Positions 14,156 through 15,231 of a stretch of 15,231 bases of DNA are shown one piece after another; the stretch's first letter is position 1, and each line of letters starts with the position of its first letter. The position numbers and the translations under genes are program-made. This DNA is from CAZBWE01 sp964440735 (GTDB lineage: Bacteria > Planctomycetota > Phycisphaerae > Sedimentisphaerales > Anaerobacaceae): the NCBI GenBank assembly GCA_964440735.1, contig CAYTTK010000064.1, forward strand, positions 1-15,231. The letters are read 5' to 3'. The notes beneath the pieces are model-generated. The model did not search any database, was not told the origin of the DNA, and saw nothing but the letters and a program-made list of their open reading frames with translations.

Positions 14156-14224
14156 TTTCTGCCGACTTTCCTATAGCCGACAATTTGGCTTTACATTTGG
14201 CCTCTGGTTTACTTCGGCAACGAC

Positions 14225-14253
14225 ATTTTAAATAATCTGGTGACTAAACTCAA
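14225..14253 (-). promoter_or_regulatory. promoter candidate for the DUF6498-like gene
   Basis: On the minus strand TTGAGT (14253-14248) and TAAAAT (14230-14225) are 17 bases apart. The predicted start is near 14218, about 60 bases before the ATG at 14155. Confidence 0.45.
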
Positions 14254-14312
14254 TCATCAAAAAAATCCTGTCACGAGTAAACAGGCCGATAGGAACTTGT
14301 TTTTTCACTAAG

Positions 14313-14348
14313 CATAAAAAAGGCCGTAAGCATATTTGCTTAGGGCCT
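14313..14348 (-). terminator. strong rho-independent terminator of the 14568-14389 unit
   Basis: On the minus strand AGGCC-C-TAAGCA, loop AATA, TGCTTA-C-GGCCT forms an 11-bp stem with one C/C mismatch, followed by TTTTTATG. It lies 41 bases after the stop of the small minus-strand gene and upstream of the DUF6498-like promoter, so it separates the two units. Confidence 0.75.
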
Positions 14349-14388
14349 GGAGTTTTGTAACAATAATATTTTTAACTATCATAAGCTA

Positions 14389-14568
14389 CTAACAGACGAA
14401 CAGCGGAGGCGACCGGCCCTGGATTGGGGAATGAATTTTTTTAAACAAACCCTCTTGTCTTACTTGTTGATGATTAAAGCCGAGTTCCAACTCAACCCTA
14501 ATCCTTTTGGTGTAGTCAGTGATGATACCCATCACCAACCCGATAGGGGCTACAATTCTTTCTTCCAT
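14389..14568 (-). CDS. small protein gene, 59 residues, unrecognised
   Basis: The ATG at 14568 is preceded at 7 bases by AAGGGGG, and a strong terminator follows the TAG stop. The product starts MEERIVAPIGLVMGIITDYT and continues KRIRVELELGFNHQQVRQEG, with a basic, Pro-rich end (IHSPIQGRSPPLFVC). The N-terminal 20 residues could form a short hydrophobic helix; the centre is an amphipathic charged segment. I do not recognise a family. It is too short for many gene callers. The upstream promoter would lie in or next to the ten-N gap at 14606-14615. It could also be the surviving start of a longer gene, since the last ten residues look less protein-like than the rest. Confidence 0.5.
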   Translation of the reverse strand: MEERIVAPIGLVMGIITDYTKRIRVELELGFNHQQVRQEGLFKKIHSPIQGRSPPLFVC

Positions 14569-14605
14569 AACAAAACCCCCTTAACTATCTATTATTCTTA
14601 TCGAC

Positions 14606-14615
14606 NNNNNNNNNN
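14606..14615. other. assembly gap (ten N)
   Basis: Ten N mark a scaffold join of unknown true length. Linkage between the small gene at 14389-14568 and everything to its right depends on this join being correct. Confidence 0.95.
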
Positions 14616-14745
14616 GATTCATTTTTTTTCTTAAGTAGATCTTGTGACATCATCCAGGCTAGATTTGCCTTGCGAAAGGCGATTTGCAATACAAAGTAGC
14701 ATATTTATCCTTGGGATGGCTGGCTGACTCCTGTCCGAATCGTGG

Positions 14746-14814
14746 TTTTTAATACTGATAATCGCAATTTCTCCTCCGTGAGGAGTCCCAAGGACTGATT
14801 TTTCATACTGATAA
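14746..14814 (+). repeat. paired ATACTGATAA repeats enclosing two hairpins
   Basis: TTTTTAATACTGATAA (14746-14761) recurs as TTTTTCATACTGATAA (14799-14814), 15 of 16 identical. Between them CTCCTC-CGT-GAGGAG (14771-14785) and AGTCC-CAA-GGACT (14784-14796) form two hairpins that share two bases; the second is followed by GATTTTT. The unit could be an RNA element on the plus strand, but no gene follows it here. Confidence 0.45.
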
Positions 14815-14910
14815 GCGGATTTTTGGGCGGCCTGTTTATCAGCCCTTTGAGAGGGGTTTGTTGACAGAGGGGGTGAAGAGATTTTCAAAAAAATTATCTT
14901 TGTAATCGCG

Positions 14911-14934
14911 GATTACACGGATTTACACGGATTA
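14911..14934 (-). repeat. dispersed ATCCGTGTAAATCCGTGT repeat, inverted copy C
   Basis: Reading on the minus strand it gives AATCCGTGTAAATCCGTGTA, the same family as 426-454 and 492-520 but in the opposite orientation. Confidence 0.7.
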
Positions 14935-14940
14935 TTTTCG

Positions 14941-14964
14941 CCACTAAGGCGCTAAGGCACAAAG
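14941..14964. repeat. CCACTAAGGCGCTAAGGCACAAAG dispersed repeat
   Basis: The unit starts CCACTAAGGC, repeats as GCTAAGGCAC and ends in AAAG. It is of the short-period type (a doubled CTAAGGC) often seen next to the GTGTAAAT repeats, as here between copies C and D. I see no gene in this stretch. Confidence 0.5.
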
Positions 14965-14967
14965 AAA

Positions 14968-14997
14968 TTAGACACTGATTTACACAGATAGACACGG
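14968..14997 (-). repeat. dispersed GTGTAAATCAGTGTC repeat, inverted copy D
   Basis: On the minus strand it reads GTGTCTATCTGTGTAAATCA followed by GTGTCTAAT. It is a diverged fourth member of the family. Confidence 0.65.
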
Positions 14998-15071
14998 TTT
15001 TTATCAGCTTGGTGTGCTCGGCAAATTCTATTCCCAAAGCAAGATTTTCATAGAAATTGCCTTCGACCATA

Positions 15072-15097
15072 AGGCCAACTATGTCGGCCTATTTTTT
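15072..15097 (+). terminator. terminator-like hairpin
   Basis: AGGCC-AAC and GTC-GGCCT pair around TAT with one mismatch, followed by ATTTTTT on the plus strand. No intact plus-strand gene precedes it, so it may belong to a lost gene. Confidence 0.4.
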
Positions 15098-15129
15098 GAG
15101 CTGACTGACTTTAAACCACAAATTATTTT

Positions 15130-15170
15130 AGCCATGAATTAACACGAATCCATTCGACTCTGCTCAGGAC
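15130..15170. repeat. two adjacent dispersed repeats near the right edge
   Basis: AGCCATGAATTAACACGAAT (15130-15149) is directly followed by ATTCGACTCTGCTCAGGAC (15152-15170). The second belongs with 220-248 and 11965-11981. The rest of 14616-15231 shows no convincing gene. Confidence 0.5.
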
Positions 15171-15231
15171 ATGTTTGTGAGGTGCTCTACGAATGGCGGA
15201 CACTCGATGATTGAATTTATGCCACCTGTTT

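Noticed and set aside
14094..14183. TTG-initiated soluble N-terminus of the DUF6498-like protein
   Set aside because: It lacks a ribosome site and family resemblance. The neighbouring frame supplies an ATG and a membrane helix that fits the family after a one-base repair.
14631..14888. Minus-strand 85-codon ORF right of the gap
   Set aside because: It starts at TTG with no Shine-Dalgarno, runs through the hairpin and direct-repeat element, and has no recognisable domain.
14894..15070. Minus-strand 58-codon ORF starting MVEGNFYENLAL
   Set aside because: Most of it translates dispersed repeats and it has no ribosome site. Only the first part may be a true gene fragment.

Overview
The window looks like a metagenome-assembled contig from a planctomycete, most likely of the Phycisphaerae type. 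It contains a run of ten N at 14606-14615. The taxonomic reading is inference. It rests on exported proteins with PEP-CTERM tails, a very large parallel beta-helix/CARDB protein ending in a dockerin-like calcium repeat pair, a DXS whose cofactor motif reads GDAS rather than GDGA, a relic of a leucine-rich-repeat gene, and many short dispersed intergenic repeats.

Layout. 1-137 (minus) is the N-terminus of an apparent NAD kinase. 317-5348 (plus) holds a consensus promoter, a repeat-rich leader, a small PEP-CTERM protein and a 1407-residue beta-helix/CARDB/dockerin-like surface protein. 5409-7307 (minus) is dxs, the first enzyme of the MEP isoprenoid pathway. dxs and the NAD kinase have the same orientation, so the exported-protein pair may have been inserted into an older dxs-nadK neighbourhood. 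7584-8333 (plus) is an unrecognised two-helix membrane protein. 8391-9491 has a perfect TTGACA/TATAAT promoter driving a PEP-CTERM protein built from eight 18-19 residue coils.

9496-11981 is a mobile and degenerate zone. In order it holds a relic PEP-CTERM tail, a hairpin terminator candidate, an AT-rich stretch ending in an aborted start (M-K-A-R-G-G-stop), an HNH-AP2 endonuclease, an LRR gene tail, and a tyrosine-recombinase gene flanked by a perfect 22-bp direct repeat. 12006-13268 (minus) encodes an exported or anchored TPR protein with a good promoter. 13467-14155 (minus) encodes a DUF6498-like membrane protein whose N-terminus is in another frame; inserting one base near 14094 restores a typical sequence. 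14389-14568 (minus) is a 59-codon gene with a good Shine-Dalgarno and a strong terminator. The right end (14616-15231) has no convincing gene; it holds several dispersed repeat families and small hairpins.

Functionally, dxs and NAD kinase are housekeeping. The PEP-CTERM and beta-helix proteins form a cell-surface set. The HNH endonuclease, recombinase and relic gene ends record repeated insertion and loss. The strongest candidate for something undescribed is the 959-bp recombinase-only unit bounded by the 22-bp repeats.
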